NCBI GenBank assembly: GCA_019391515.1
Contig: JAHXQP010000007.1
Span: 120,817 to 184,816, forward strand
DNA from: Clostridiaceae bacterium
GTDB taxonomy: Bacteria; Bacillota; Clostridia; Tissierellales; Sporanaerobacteraceae
Direction of reading: 5' to 3'
DNA: 64,000 nt
The position numbers and the translations under genes were made by a program. Under the pieces are notes generated by a model. It was not told the DNA's origin. It saw only the letters and a list, made by a program, of their open reading frames with translations, and searched no databases. Below, one piece after another: positions 18,485 through 28,020 of this stretch (its first letter is position 1; each line of letters starts with the position of its first letter).

Positions 18485-20473
18485 GTGGATTTAGATATTA
18501 ATCAATATTTAGATATTTTTGTAGAAGAATCTAAAGAACACTTGGAAAGCATGAATGATATATTATTAGAATTAGAAAAAGATACAGATAATAAAGATTT
18601 ATTAAATGAGCTTTTTAGAATATCTCATACTTTAAAAGGAATGGCAGGTACTATGGGATTTACTAATATGGCAAATTTGACCCATGATATGGAGGATGTG
18701 CTTCAAGCTATTAGAAGTGATGAAATTAAAATAAATACTAAGATTGTAGATATATTATTTGAATGTCTTGATTCGTTGGAGTTTTCTGCAAACTATGTAA
18801 GTGAAAATGGAGAAGAAGATGGAAATGAACATTTAGAACTAATAGGAAAGTTAAAAGCTTTGCTTAATGATGATAAAGAACAGCCAAATGAAAAAGATGA
18901 GCTCAAAGAAACAGAAAAATATGATGAGTATGTTATTAATACAGCTAAACAAGCTAAGGAAAAAGGTTTAAATTCTTATAAAATATATATAAGACTAAGT
19001 GAAGATTGTATGTTAAAGTCTGCGAGAGCTTTTATTATTTTTAATACTATAGAAAGTTTTTCTGAAATAATATACTCATATCCTAGTGTTGAAGACATTG
19101 AAGATGAAAAATTTGATTTAGAATTTTCTTTAGTTATTGTTACAGATTATAAAAAAGATGAAATTAAAAAAGAAATAGAAAGAATTTCTGAAATAGATGA
19201 AGTAAATGTAGGTTCAGTAGAAATAGATCCAACTAAAAAACAAGTAAATAAAAAAGAAAAACCTAAAAAAAGAGTTAATAAAAACAATGCTACTAAAAAA
19301 AGTACTTCTAGTAATATAGTAAAAAATAATAGAGTTGGTAAAACAGTTAGAGTAGATATTGATAGATTGGATACCTTAATGAATTTAGTAAGTGAATTAA
19401 TAATAATAAAAACTAGAATGGAGGATATGAGTGGTACAACTAGCAAAGAAGATATGAATGAAGCTATAGAGTATCTGGAAAGGATTACTACAAATCTTCA
19501 TGATGCAGTAATGAAGGTTAGGATGGTTCCTATTGAAAGGGTATTTAATAGATTTCCAAGAATGGTTAGAGATTTATCTAAGGAGTTAGACAAAGAAATA
19601 AATTTAGAAATGTCAGGTGAGGAAACAGAGGTTGATAGAACTGTAATTGATGAGATAGGAGATCCTTTGATACACCTTATAAGAAATTCTATAGACCATG
19701 GGATAGAACATCCCGATGAAAGAATTAAACTTGGAAAAGAAGAAGAAGGAACTGTAAAATTAAAAGCATATCCTGATGGAAATAATGTAGTTATTGAAGT
19801 AGAAGATGATGGAGCAGGTATTGATCATGAAAAGGTAAAGAAAAAAGCTATAGAAAAAGAAATAATTACTGAAAAAGATGCAGAGATTTTGACTAAAGAA
19901 GAATCGGTTGAATTATTATTTAAAGCTGGATTTAGTACATCTGATACTGTATCTGATGTTTCAGGTAGAGGAGTAGGATTAGATGTAGTAAAAAGTAAGA
20001 TTGAATCTATAAATGGTTCTATAGAAGTTGAAACATTTCAAGGAAAGGGAACTAGATTTATTATAAGAATACCATTAACTTTGGCTATAATACAAGGATT
20101 GTTAGTAAAGCTTGGTGAAGAAATATATGCTATACCTTTAAGTTCAATTTCAGAGATAACTATTTTAGAAAGTGAAAAGATTAGAAAAGTTCAAGGTCAA
20201 GAGATAATATTATATAGGGATAAAACATTGCCTATAGTGAGATTAAATAGTTTAGTTGGAATAGAAGATAAAAACATGGACGAGCTTACAGTGGTAATTG
20301 TGAGAAAAGGTGACAAACAGGCAGGTTTAATTGTAGATGATTTGATAGGCCAACAGGAAATAGTAATTAAGCCTTTAGGGAAATTTTTATCTAATATAAA
20401 ATATTTGGCAGGAGCTACTATACTAGGTAATGGAAAAATTTCTTTAATATTAGATGTGAATTCATTGTTTTAG
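18485..20473 (+). CDS. cheA: Chemotaxis histidine kinase CheA
   Basis: Predicted 662-residue kinase starting at GTG. Domains in order: P1 phosphotransfer with the substrate His in LFRISHTLKGMAGTMGF (about 48), a P2-like segment (about 150-250), a Lys-rich linker, P3 dimerisation (about 285-350), an ATPase with N box HLIRNSIDHGIEHPDER (about 397) and G boxes EVEDDGAGID and GRGVGLDVV, then the CheW-like P5 domain (about 535-660). It phosphorylates CheY and CheB encoded in the same operon. The gene begins three bases after cheB. Confidence 0.96.
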   Translation: MDLDINQYLDIFVEESKEHLESMNDILLELEKDTDNKDLLNELFRISHTLKGMAGTMGFTNMANLTHDMEDVLQAIRSDEIKINTKIVDILFECLDSLEFSANYVSENGEEDGNEHLELIGKLKALLNDDKEQPNEKDELKETEKYDEYVINTAKQAKEKGLNSYKIYIRLSEDCMLKSARAFIIFNTIESFSEIIYSYPSVEDIEDEKFDLEFSLVIVTDYKKDEIKKEIERISEIDEVNVGSVEIDPTKKQVNKKEKPKKRVNKNNATKKSTSSNIVKNNRVGKTVRVDIDRLDTLMNLVSELIIIKTRMEDMSGTTSKEDMNEAIEYLERITTNLHDAVMKVRMVPIERVFNRFPRMVRDLSKELDKEINLEMSGEETEVDRTVIDEIGDPLIHLIRNSIDHGIEHPDERIKLGKEEEGTVKLKAYPDGNNVVIEVEDDGAGIDHEKVKKKAIEKEIITEKDAEILTKEESVELLFKAGFSTSDTVSDVSGRGVGLDVVKSKIESINGSIEVETFQGKGTRFIIRIPLTLAIIQGLLVKLGEEIYAIPLSSISEITILESEKIRKVQGQEIILYRDKTLPIVRLNSLVGIEDKNMDELTVVIVRKGDKQAGLIVDDLIGQQEIVIKPLGKFLSNIKYLAGATILGNGKISLILDVNSLF

Positions 20474-20487
20474 GAAGGAGGAGTTAT

Positions 20488-20937
20488 ATGGTTTTGGAAA
20501 CTGAAAATAAAAACTTAGAAAATAAGTATGTTTTATTTAAATTAGATAATGAAGATTATGGTTTGAACATTGACGATGTTCTTTCTATTGAAAAAATTCA
20601 AAGTTGTACTCGTGTTCCTAATGCCCCTGAATATGTTGTTGGAGTGATTAATTTACGAGGAGAAGTCATACCTATTTTAGATTTGAGAAGAAAACTAAAC
20701 TTAGAACCTAAACCCGGTGATCAAAATTCAAGGATAATAATTACATCTTCAAATGATATAGTTGTAGGTCTTATAGTAGATTCATCGTCAGAAGTTTTAG
20801 AGATTAAAGATGAAAATATAGACAATCCATCAGCAACAGGAGAAAAAAAATTTAATGAATATATAAAAGGTATTGGTAAGGACAATAAAAGATTGGTTAT
20901 AGTTTTAGACTTAGAAAAGCTGTTGGATATAGAGTAG
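20488..20937 (+). CDS. cheW: Chemotaxis coupling protein CheW
   Basis: Predicted 149-residue single CheW domain. The pattern YVLFKLDNEDYGLNIDDVLS, RVPNAPEYVVGVINLRGEVI and PILDLRRKL is typical. It couples chemoreceptors to CheA. It lies 14 bases after cheA behind GGAAGGAGGAG, one of the strongest ribosome sites in the operon, matching the need for high CheW levels. Confidence 0.96.
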   Translation: MVLETENKNLENKYVLFKLDNEDYGLNIDDVLSIEKIQSCTRVPNAPEYVVGVINLRGEVIPILDLRRKLNLEPKPGDQNSRIIITSSNDIVVGLIVDSSSEVLEIKDENIDNPSATGEKKFNEYIKGIGKDNKRLVIVLDLEKLLDIE

Positions 20938-20950
20938 ATGGGGTGTTAAC

Positions 20951-21565
20951 ATGGCATTTGATGTAGATGATATTAATGATATTACTATTGATGTTTTAAA
21001 AGAACTTGGAAATATTGGTTCTGGAAATGCGGCTACTGCTTTAGCAACTATGATATCTAAAAAAGTAGATATGGATGTACCACAAGTCAAAATACTTGAT
21101 TTTAAAGATGTTCCTAAAATACTTGGCGGAGAAGAAGTCCCTGTAATTGGAATCTACTTTGAAATGAGTGGAGAAATAATAGGAAATATAATGTTTGTTT
21201 TAAGTCTAGAGTCCGGGAAAAACTTAACTAATATTTTATTTAATAAGGAAAATAATTCTATGGAATTGGATGAAATGGATATATCAGCTTTATCTGAAAT
21301 AGGTAATATTTTAGCTTCATCATATATAAATTCTTTAAGTGCTTTATCTGGTCTTAAGTTGACTATATCTGTTCCATCTTTAGCTACAGATATGGCTGGT
21401 GCTATACTAAGTGTTCCTGCAATTCAATACGGATATATTGCAGATCATGTTCTATTCATAGAGACTCAATTTCAAGAAGGAGATAAAAAGGTAACTGGAA
21501 ACTTATTTATGATACCTGAGATAGGTTCATTTAAAAAATTATTAAAAAGTTTAGGAGTATGCTAA
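20951..21565 (+). CDS. cheC: CheY-P phosphatase CheC
   Basis: Predicted 204-residue protein with both active-site motifs: LKELGNIGSGNAATALA (about 18-34) and ALSEIGNILASSYINSLS (about 113-130), each with the E-x2-N pattern. CheC dephosphorylates CheY-P and is activated by CheD, whose gene follows after one base. It lacks the N-terminal CheY-binding peptide and FliN domain seen in FliY encoded upstream. Confidence 0.94.
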   Translation: MAFDVDDINDITIDVLKELGNIGSGNAATALATMISKKVDMDVPQVKILDFKDVPKILGGEEVPVIGIYFEMSGEIIGNIMFVLSLESGKNLTNILFNKENNSMELDEMDISALSEIGNILASSYINSLSALSGLKLTISVPSLATDMAGAILSVPAIQYGYIADHVLFIETQFQEGDKKVTGNLFMIPEIGSFKKLLKSLGVC

Positions 21566-21566
21566 A

Positions 21567-22049
21567 ATGGAAGTAGTAAAAGTTGGTATGGCAGATTTAA
21601 AAGTTATAAAAGCTCCAGGAGCATTGACTACACTAGGTTTAGGATCTTGCGTTGGGATTATACTATATGATAAAAGAACTAAAATTGCTGGATTAGCACA
21701 TATAATGTTACCTTCAAGTAAGGAGATAAAAAACAATAGCAATAAGGCAAAATTTGCTGATACAGGAATCGAACTATTGTTAGAGAAGATGATTTCAATC
21801 GGAGCCGATAGAGTCTTTCTAGTATCTAAAATTGCAGGAGGTTCTCAAATGTTTTCATTTAATTCAAAAAGTAATATTTTGAAGATTGGAGAAAGGAATA
21901 TAATAGCGACTAAAGAAAAATTAAAGGAATTAAAAATACCTATCGTTAGTGAAGATACCGGTGGGAACTATGGAAGGACTATAGAATTAAATGCAGAAGA
22001 TGGTTCTTTATTAGTAAAAACTATAGGACATGGGATAAAAAACATCTAG
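21567..22049 (+). CDS. cheD: Chemoreceptor glutamine deamidase CheD
   Basis: Predicted 160-residue protein. The catalytic Cys is in LGLGSCVGIILYD (about residue 27) and the His in AGLAHIMLPSS (about 44), with a later conserved GNYGRTIEL. It deamidates receptor glutamines and, in complex with CheC, raises CheY-P phosphatase activity. It is one base after cheC and ahead of sigD, as in Bacillus. Confidence 0.95.
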   Translation: MEVVKVGMADLKVIKAPGALTTLGLGSCVGIILYDKRTKIAGLAHIMLPSSKEIKNNSNKAKFADTGIELLLEKMISIGADRVFLVSKIAGGSQMFSFNSKSNILKIGERNIIATKEKLKELKIPIVSEDTGGNYGRTIELNAEDGSLLVKTIGHGIKNI

Positions 22050-22073
22050 TTTTTCCTAGTGGGAGGTATATCT

Positions 22074-22820
22074 ATGACTACTGAGGAACTATGGAAAAAG
22101 TATAAGAAAACTAATGATAAAAAAATAAAGGAGCAATTGATTATTGAGTACATTCCATTAGTAAAGATTGTTGCTGGAAGAATGTATAATTTTTACGGAA
22201 GTAAAATTGATTTTGAAGATCTAATAGGGTATGGCATACTAGGTCTTATAGATAGCATAGAAAGATTTGATTTAAGTAAAAATATTAAATTTGAAACTTA
22301 TGCTCAAATAAGAATTAAGGGAACGATTATTGATAATATAAGAAAACTTGATTGGATACCGAGATCTTTAAGAAAAAAATCTAAAGACATACAGAATGCA
22401 ATGCTCGAATTAGAAAATAAATTAGGACATTATCCTACAAATAAAGAATTAGCAAAACATATGAATATGAGCATAAATGAAATAGAAGATTTACTATCAG
22501 ATATTTCCACCTTTAATGTAATCTCTTTAGAAGATACTTTAAAAGGGAAAAATGAAGGAGGCATCTATGTTAAAAGCAGAGAAGATGGCCCAGAGGACAT
22601 TGTAGAGAAAAAAGAAGTTAAAGAGATTCTAGTAAAAGCTATAGAAAATTTACCTGATAAAGAACAATTAGTAATTTCGCTTTACTATTATGATGAATTG
22701 ACGTATAAAGAAATTGGTCATATTTTAGAATTATCTGAATCAAGAATCTCACAAATACATAGTAAATCAATATTAAAGATTAAAAATTTTTTGTTTAAAG
22801 AGGGAATAAAAGCTAATTAA
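22074..22820 (+). CDS. sigD: Flagellar sigma factor SigD/FliA (sigma-28)
   Basis: Predicted 248-residue sigma-70 family protein. Region 2 has YIPLVKIVAGRM and ERFDLSKNIKFETYAQIRIK; the segment LDWIPRSLRKKSKDIQ is characteristic of the FliA/WhiG group; region 4 has LTYKEIGHILELSESRISQI. It directs transcription of late flagellar genes, probably including flagellin outside this window. An in-frame GTG at 22059 precedes the GGGAGG site, so ATG 22074 is the start. No FlgM anti-sigma gene is in this window. Confidence 0.94.
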   Translation: MTTEELWKKYKKTNDKKIKEQLIIEYIPLVKIVAGRMYNFYGSKIDFEDLIGYGILGLIDSIERFDLSKNIKFETYAQIRIKGTIIDNIRKLDWIPRSLRKKSKDIQNAMLELENKLGHYPTNKELAKHMNMSINEIEDLLSDISTFNVISLEDTLKGKNEGGIYVKSREDGPEDIVEKKEVKEILVKAIENLPDKEQLVISLYYYDELTYKEIGHILELSESRISQIHSKSILKIKNFLFKEGIKAN

Positions 22821-22834
22821 ACGGGGTGATTGTA

Positions 22835-24217
22835 GTGGAATGTGATATGAAAGAAAAATTATCAAATATATTTATAGAGGTAAGTAGGACTGGCTTAGAA
22901 GGATATATAACTTTAATATGTAAAGATACAAATTTAAATTTTGATTATGATGAAGTAATCTCTACAGTGAAAGAAAAGATTAAAATTGGATTAAAGGATA
23001 GTATTATAAGAGATATGATAGATAGTAAAATATATAATGAAAGGGTTTGCATTGCGGAGGGAACTCCTCCTGTAGAAGAGAGAGATGGATATATTAAATA
23101 TTATTTTGATGAAAATAAAAAAGTAACTCCAAAATTAAAAAAAGATGGTACTGTAGATTATAAGGATTTAGATTTAGTTAATAATGTAAATAAGGGGGAT
23201 ATATTAGCTGAAATAGTTTTACCTTCTGGAGGAAAAGATGGGCGAAGTGTTACAGGTGAAAATATTCCTTGTAAGAAAGGGAAGATCCCTTCTTTTAAAT
23301 ATGGAAAAAACGTTAAAAAAACAGAGAATGGTTTATACCTAGTTTCCGCAGATAGAGGACAAGTTAAATTAATAAATGATAGATTAGTTGTAGCAAATAT
23401 ATTGGAAGTATCATCTATAGATAATTCTACTGGGAATATAGAATTTAATGGTTCAGTAAAGGTTAACGAAAATGTCATGAACGGTTTTCAGTTAAAAGCG
23501 GAAGGTGATATTGAAATTTTTGGGGTAGTAGAAGGGGCTAATATAGAAAGCTTAGGAGATATTTTAATTAGAAAAGGGGTGCAAGGATATAATACTGGGA
23601 AAATATTCAGCAAGGGGAATGTAGTTGCTAAATTTATAGAGAATTCTTTCATATCATGTAGAAGAGATTTAACGGCAGAAGCAATAATGCATAGCGAGGT
23701 AATTTGCAATGGAACTGTAAATGCAATTGGAAAAAAGGGTTTACTTGTAGGTGGCATTTGTAGAGCAAGAAAAGAAATAAAAGCTAAAACTATAGGGTCA
23801 AGAATGGCGACTTCAACTGTTTTAGAAGTGGGAGTGGAGCCTGAAAATAAGATTAAATGTGAGAAACTAGAAGAAGAAATTCTTACAATTAGAAAAAATT
23901 TAAGTAAAATCGAAAAATCACTAATTGTATTAGAAAATATACTTAAGTCTAACGAATCAGAAGAGAAGAAAAATTTGTATATAAAATTAAAAGGTATTAA
24001 AAAAACTTTAAAAACAAATTTAGACAAATCAAACAAGGAACTTAACTTAATAAAAAATGAGATCAGCAATGTATCCAGAGGCCAAATTAAGGTGGAAGAT
24101 ATTATATATCCAGGAGTGAAAATTGTAATAAGAGATAGTGTTATGTTTATAAGGGATGAAATGAGTAATTGTACATTTTATGAAGATGAAGGTGAAATAA
24201 AAATAGGCCCTTATTAA
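22835..24217 (+). CDS. FapA-domain (DUF342) polymer-associated protein
   Basis: Predicted 460-residue soluble protein of the DUF342/FapA family. It shows an N-terminal domain (about 1-110), a region with GDILAEIVLPSGGKDGRSVT, a parallel beta-helix part rich in glycine turns (GSVKVNENVMNGFQLKAEGD, GANIESLGDILIRKG) and a C-terminal coiled coil (about 345-410). Family members often sit next to flagellar or chemotaxis genes; the function is not settled. GTG 22835 is preferred to GTG 22826, which forms part of the GGGGTG ribosome site. Possible roles are polar scaffolding or bactofilin-like assembly. Confidence 0.75.
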   Translation: MECDMKEKLSNIFIEVSRTGLEGYITLICKDTNLNFDYDEVISTVKEKIKIGLKDSIIRDMIDSKIYNERVCIAEGTPPVEERDGYIKYYFDENKKVTPKLKKDGTVDYKDLDLVNNVNKGDILAEIVLPSGGKDGRSVTGENIPCKKGKIPSFKYGKNVKKTENGLYLVSADRGQVKLINDRLVVANILEVSSIDNSTGNIEFNGSVKVNENVMNGFQLKAEGDIEIFGVVEGANIESLGDILIRKGVQGYNTGKIFSKGNVVAKFIENSFISCRRDLTAEAIMHSEVICNGTVNAIGKKGLLVGGICRARKEIKAKTIGSRMATSTVLEVGVEPENKIKCEKLEEEILTIRKNLSKIEKSLIVLENILKSNESEEKKNLYIKLKGIKKTLKTNLDKSNKELNLIKNEISNVSRGQIKVEDIIYPGVKIVIRDSVMFIRDEMSNCTFYEDEGEIKIGPY

Positions 24218-24231
24218 AGGAGTGAAATAAA

Positions 24232-24534
24232 ATGGCAATTAGACCCATAGATTATAATAGTTTGTTGCCAAAATCACAAGAATTATCTCAGTTAAAACAT
24301 ATTGAAAATAAGAAATATGAAAATCAAACTCAACAAAATTTTACTTATGAACAAAATAAAATTAAAAAAGATTTGAATAGGGTTGGAAATCCAAATAAAA
24401 GTGAGAAGGCCAATATAAATATAAAAGATAATAAAAAAAAGAATAATAAAGACCATTCTTCTAAAAAAAAGAAAGAACAAAAAAAGGATGGTGAAAAATC
24501 TTACATAGGACATAATATAGATGTTAAAATATAG
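24232..24534 (+). CDS. Small lysine/asparagine-rich protein of the flagellar operon, unknown function
   Basis: Predicted 100-residue protein, very hydrophilic. Only the first 20 residues (MAIRPIDYNSLLPKSQELSQ) look conserved and folded; the remainder is a Lys/Asn/Gln-rich, probably disordered tail with runs such as KKKNNKDHSSKKKK. It has a good ribosome site (AAAGGAGTGA) and sits in the operon between the FapA-domain gene and the SwrB-like gene with normal spacing, so it is likely real. No function can be named. Confidence 0.6.
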   Translation: MAIRPIDYNSLLPKSQELSQLKHIENKKYENQTQQNFTYEQNKIKKDLNRVGNPNKSEKANINIKDNKKKNNKDHSSKKKKEQKKDGEKSYIGHNIDVKI

Positions 24535-24547
24535 TAAGGAGTAGGCT

Positions 24548-24958
24548 ATGATTTATACGATTTTATTATTAATAGGAATATTATTAGTTATAATTTCTTT
24601 TATATATATTATGAGAGAAGAAAAAAGGAAAGATAAAAAATATAAGTATATTGAAGAAATATATTTAGATATCGAAAAGCATAATGAAATGTCAAAAAAA
24701 ATAATGGAAGAGTTTGAAATGTTAGTTAACTCATCTATAGATAAAATAGAAAATAAATTTGAAAATTTAAGCGACAATGAAGAATATAGAACAAGGGAAA
24801 AAAACTATTTATTTAAAGAAAATAAATGCATCGAAGAAAACGAAGATATATCTAAAATATTTGAGTTAAAAGATATTGGATTAACTAATGAAGAAATAGC
24901 AAAAAAATTAAATAGAGGAGTAAGGGAGATTGATATAATATTGAAGATAAAAAAATAA
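24548..24958 (+). CDS. SwrB-like membrane-anchored protein
   Basis: Predicted 136-residue protein. A single N-terminal membrane helix (about 2-21) is followed by a charged helical stretch and a C-terminal helix-turn-helix-like segment (DIGLTNEEIAKKLNRGVREI). This is the architecture of SwrB (YlxL) in B. subtilis, which occupies exactly this place between sigD and rpsB and helps activate the flagellar export gate at the basal body. Sequence identity cannot be judged here, so the name is withheld. It is the last gene before the rpsB promoter. Confidence 0.65.
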   Translation: MIYTILLLIGILLVIISFIYIMREEKRKDKKYKYIEEIYLDIEKHNEMSKKIMEEFEMLVNSSIDKIENKFENLSDNEEYRTREKNYLFKENKCIEENEDISKIFELKDIGLTNEEIAKKLNRGVREIDIILKIKK

Positions 24959-24980
24959 TATAAAAAATAATAAATATATG

Positions 24981-25009
24981 TTGAATAATTGGAAACTGTG
25001 TGTTATACT
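24981..25009 (+). promoter_or_regulatory. Sigma-A promoter of rpsB
   Basis: TTGAAT (24981-24986), a 17-base spacer and TATACT (25004-25009) match the vegetative consensus. Transcription would begin near 25016, giving a leader of about 100 bases before rpsB. It separates the flagellar operon from the translation operon. Confidence 0.75.
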
Positions 25010-25036
25010 ACTAAAGTGATTACACACATTCTCTAA

Positions 25037-25074
25037 TTTTTAAGGAAGTGCCTAATTCAAAGGTTCCTTAAAAA
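25037..25074 (+). promoter_or_regulatory. rpsB leader hairpin, possible S2 autoregulatory structure
   Basis: TTTTTAAGGAA (25037-25047) pairs with TTCCTTAAAAA (25064-25074), and CCT (25051-25053) pairs with AGG (25061-25063), leaving a GTG bulge. The element lies between the rpsB promoter and the ribosome site. Ribosomal protein operons often carry such feedback sites; S2 binding is inferred, not shown. Confidence 0.45.
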
Positions 25075-25116
25075 GATGAAGGGAATGGAGGAATAAAACT
25101 AGGAGGTGAACTTATA

Positions 25117-25824
25117 ATGTCAGTTGTTACTATGAAAAGTCTTTTAGAAGCAGGTGTTCATTTTGGACATCAAACTAGAAGATGGAACCCAAAGATGGCG
25201 GAATATATATTTACAGAAAGAAATGGAATATATATTATTGATTTACAAAAAACAGTTAAAAAGGTAGAAGGGGCTTATGAGTTTGTTAAGGATATATCTG
25301 CAAATGGTGGAAAAGTATTATTTGTAGGAACTAAGAAACAAGCTCAAGAAGCCATTGAGTCTGAAGCTAAAAGATGTGGTATGTATTATGTAAATCAAAG
25401 ATGGTTAGGTGGTATGCTAACCAACTATAAAACTATAAAAAAGAGAATTGATAGACTACATGAATTAAAAGAAATGGAAGAGGAAGGTATTTTTGAAGTA
25501 TTACCTAAAAAAGAAGTAATGCAACTTAAACATGAAACTGAAAGACTTGAAAAGTTTTTAGGTGGTATTCAAGATATGGGCGGTCTTCCTGATGTATTAT
25601 TTGTTGTAGATCCAAGAAAAGAAAGAATTGCGGTAAATGAAGCGAAGATACTAGGAATACCTGTTGTAGCAATAGTTGATACTAACTGTGATCCTGATGA
25701 AATAGACTACGTAATACCAGGGAATGACGATGCCATTAGAGCTGTAAAATTACTTACAGGAACAATTGCAAATGCAGTAATTGAAGGTAGACAAGGAGAA
25801 CAAATAGAAGAAACTGAAGAGTAA
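25117..25824 (+). CDS. rpsB: Small ribosomal subunit protein S2
   Basis: Predicted 235-residue protein of normal length. It starts [20 protein letters not shown] and contains [37 protein letters not shown] and [21 protein letters not shown], all universal S2 signatures. It completes the 30S subunit and is needed for recruitment of S1-type factors. An AGGAGGTGA site precedes the ATG. It is the first gene of the rpsB-tsf-pyrH-frr run. Confidence 0.98.
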   Translation: MSVVTMKSLLEAGVHFGHQTRRWNPKMAEYIFTERNGIYIIDLQKTVKKVEGAYEFVKDISANGGKVLFVGTKKQAQEAIESEAKRCGMYYVNQRWLGGMLTNYKTIKKRIDRLHELKEMEEEGIFEVLPKKEVMQLKHETERLEKFLGGIQDMGGLPDVLFVVDPRKERIAVNEAKILGIPVVAIVDTNCDPDEIDYVIPGNDDAIRAVKLLTGTIANAVIEGRQGEQIEETEE

Positions 25825-25833
25825 ATATAAACT

Positions 25834-25885
25834 GGTAAGGGTCATATAAGGGATGGGTTCCCTTACTACTCTTACCTTTTTATTT
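25834..25885 (+). terminator. Terminator/attenuator between rpsB and tsf
   Basis: GGTAAGGGT (25834-25842) pairs with ACTCTTACC (25868-25876, one G-U), and an inner stem AAGGGA/TCCCTT (25848-25853 with 25859-25864) stacks inside. A T-rich run TTTTTATTT follows (25877-25885). This has the form of an intrinsic terminator and could set the ratio of S2 to EF-Ts mRNA by partial termination. Confidence 0.7.
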
Positions 25886-25906
25886 AATAAGATAAGGAGG
25901 GATAAA

Positions 25907-26554
25907 ATGGCTATATCAGCTGCATTAGTAAAAGAGTTAAGAGAGAGAACAGGTGTAGGCATGATGGATTGTAAGAAAGCTTTACAAGAAACTGAAGGAA
26001 ATATAGAAGAGGCCATAGAATTATTAAGAGAAAAAGGACTATCAAAGGCTGCTAAAAAAGCTAGTAGAGTAGCTGCAGAAGGTCTTGTTGATTCATATAT
26101 ACATGGTGGAAGAATCGGAGTTTTAATAGAAGTAAATACTGAAACAGATTTTGTAGCTAAAAACGAAAACTTCCAAGAATTTGTTCATGATATGGCAATG
26201 CAAGTTGCGGCAGCAAATCCAAAATATGTTTCAAAAGAAGATGTACCTGAAGAAGAAGTTCAAAAAGAAAAAGAAATACTAATTCATCAAGTAATCAATG
26301 AAGGAAAACCAGAGCATGTAGCAGAAAAGATAGTAGAAGGAAGACTTGGCAAATTTTTCGAGCAAATTTGTTTATTAGAACAACCTTTCATAAAAGATCC
26401 AAGTGTAAAAGTTAAAGATCTTTTAAATGAACAAATAACAACAATTGGAGAAAATATAAAAATAAGAAGATTCGAAAGATTTGAAGTTGGAGAAGGTTTA
26501 GAAAAAAAAGAAGAAGATTTTGCTGAAGAAGTTGCAAAACAAATGAAGAATTAA
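25907..26554 (+). CDS. tsf: Elongation factor Ts
   Basis: Predicted 215-residue protein. The N-terminal UBA-like part ([20 protein letters not shown]) and the core signature [18 protein letters not shown] are clear. It exchanges GDP for GTP on EF-Tu. The length equals the short Firmicute form, with one core subdomain reduced relative to E. coli (283 residues). ATG 25907 follows AAGGAGGG; the open frame upstream to 25853 runs through the attenuator and is not coding. Confidence 0.97.
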   Translation: MAISAALVKELRERTGVGMMDCKKALQETEGNIEEAIELLREKGLSKAAKKASRVAAEGLVDSYIHGGRIGVLIEVNTETDFVAKNENFQEFVHDMAMQVAAANPKYVSKEDVPEEEVQKEKEILIHQVINEGKPEHVAEKIVEGRLGKFFEQICLLEQPFIKDPSVKVKDLLNEQITTIGENIKIRRFERFEVGEGLEKKEEDFAEEVAKQMKN

Positions 26555-26591
26555 TTTAAATGGAGAACATAGCTATGTTCTCCATTTAAAT
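26554..26591 (+). terminator. Perfect 38-base palindrome after tsf
   Basis: ATTTAAATGGAGAACATAG (26554-26572) is directly followed by its exact reverse complement (26573-26591), beginning at the last base of the tsf stop codon. The right arm ends CCATTTAAAT and is followed by AAAAATT, so the U-tract is weak. It is probably an intrinsic terminator with poor tail, or an mRNA-stabilising hairpin, before pyrH. Confidence 0.6.
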
Positions 26592-26658
26592 AAAAATTCC
26601 TATAAAGGAATGAAAAAAGTATATTAATGTAGAAATATATAAGGCAGGGAGTGTTACC

Positions 26659-27375
26659 ATGACTAAAGCGAAGTATAAGAGAGTAGTTTTAAAATTAAGT
26701 GGAGAAGCTTTATCAGGGAAAAAAGGCTTTGGCATTGATGAGAACACAATTACAAAGATTTCCAATGAGATTAAAAGATTAAATGAGATAGGAGTGGAAG
26801 TTGCTATAGTTGTAGGAGGAGGCAACCTTTGGAGGGGAAGAAGTAGCAAAGGCATGGATAGAACTACATCCGATTATATGGGGATGTTAGGTACTGTTAT
26901 AAATGCATTAGCACTGCAAGATGCTCTGGAAACAATAGGTGTAATAACTAGGGTTCAAACTGCAATAGAAATGAGACAAATTGCGGAACCCTATATTAGA
27001 AGAAGGGCTATAAGACATTTAGAAAAAGGAAGGGTAGTTATATTTGCAGCAGGGTCAGGAAATCCATATTTCACTACTGATACTGCAGCAGCGCTGAGAG
27101 CAGCAGAAGTTGAGGCAGATGTTATGCTACTTGCTAAAAAAGGCGTTGATGGAGTATATGATTCGGATCCCCATGAGAATATATCTGCGAAAAAATTCGA
27201 ACACTTAAGATACATAGATGTTTTAAATCTTGGATTAGGTGTAATGGATTCCACCGCTACATCTTTATGTATGGATAATAAGATTCCTTTAATTGTATTT
27301 GGTATTGATAGCCCTGATAACATTTTAAATGTTGTTTTAGGTGAAAAAATTGGTACAGAAATAAAGGAGGATTAA
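26659..27375 (+). CDS. pyrH: UMP kinase PyrH
   Basis: Predicted 238-residue amino-acid kinase family protein. Motifs are [12 protein letters not shown] at the N-terminus, [12 protein letters not shown] (about 50-61), [17 protein letters not shown] and [19 protein letters not shown]. It phosphorylates UMP to UDP and is the committed enzyme for UTP/CTP supply. The length is standard. It lies five bases before frr, the usual pairing. Confidence 0.97.
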   Translation: MTKAKYKRVVLKLSGEALSGKKGFGIDENTITKISNEIKRLNEIGVEVAIVVGGGNLWRGRSSKGMDRTTSDYMGMLGTVINALALQDALETIGVITRVQTAIEMRQIAEPYIRRRAIRHLEKGRVVIFAAGSGNPYFTTDTAAALRAAEVEADVMLLAKKGVDGVYDSDPHENISAKKFEHLRYIDVLNLGLGVMDSTATSLCMDNKIPLIVFGIDSPDNILNVVLGEKIGTEIKED

Positions 27376-27379
27376 GTAT

Positions 27380-27937
27380 ATGTATTTAGATGTTCATAAG
27401 GAAGCTGAAGAGAAGATGAAAAAAACTGTTAGTGTTTATAAAGAGGATTTAACAGGTATTAGAGCTGGTAGGGCTAATCCAGCATTATTAGATAAAATAA
27501 GCGTGGACTATTATGGGGTATTAACTCCATTAAATCAATTAGCTAGCATTTCAGCTCCTGAACCAAGAATGTTAGTTATACAACCTTGGGATGCTAACAC
27601 TATTCCTCAAATTGAAAAAGCAGTACTAACATCTGATTTAGGGTTAAACCCTTCCAATGATGGTAAATTAATTAGACTCCCTATTCCTCAATTGACAGAG
27701 GAAAGAAGAAAAGACCTAGTAAAACTTGTGGGAAAAAGTGCAGAAAATGCAAAAATTGCTATTAGAAACACAAGAAGAGAAACAAATGATAGATTGAAAA
27801 AGATGGAAAAAGGCAAAGAAATAAGTGAAGATGAAAGAAAACAAGCAGAAGTTGAAACTCAAAATATTACTGATAAATATATTGATGAAATTGACAAATT
27901 AACTGAAAAGAAGGAAGAAGAGTTAATGGAAGTCTAA
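27380..27937 (+). CDS. frr: Ribosome-recycling factor
   Basis: Predicted 185-residue protein, the family's exact usual length. It contains [54 protein letters not shown] and [20 protein letters not shown] segments. With EF-G it splits post-termination ribosomes. It is followed by a strong terminator that closes the translation part of the operon. Confidence 0.98.
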   Translation: MYLDVHKEAEEKMKKTVSVYKEDLTGIRAGRANPALLDKISVDYYGVLTPLNQLASISAPEPRMLVIQPWDANTIPQIEKAVLTSDLGLNPSNDGKLIRLPIPQLTEERRKDLVKLVGKSAENAKIAIRNTRRETNDRLKKMEKGKEISEDERKQAEVETQNITDKYIDEIDKLTEKKEEELMEV

Positions 27938-27955
27938 AAACTATCAGAAATTACT

Positions 27956-27990
27956 AAAATACCCCTTCTATAATAGAAGGGGTATTTTTT
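27956..27990 (+). terminator. Intrinsic terminator after frr
   Basis: AAAATACCCCTTCTA (27956-27970), loop TAA, TAGAAGGGGTATTTT (27974-27988) and continuing T's to 27990. A 15-bp stem with GC-rich centre and a T6 tail is a strong Rho-independent terminator. uppS begins only 30 bases later with no obvious promoter, so some read-through must feed it. Confidence 0.85.
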
Positions 27991-28020
27991 ACAAGCTAAA
28001 AACTATTGGGGGCAATCTAT

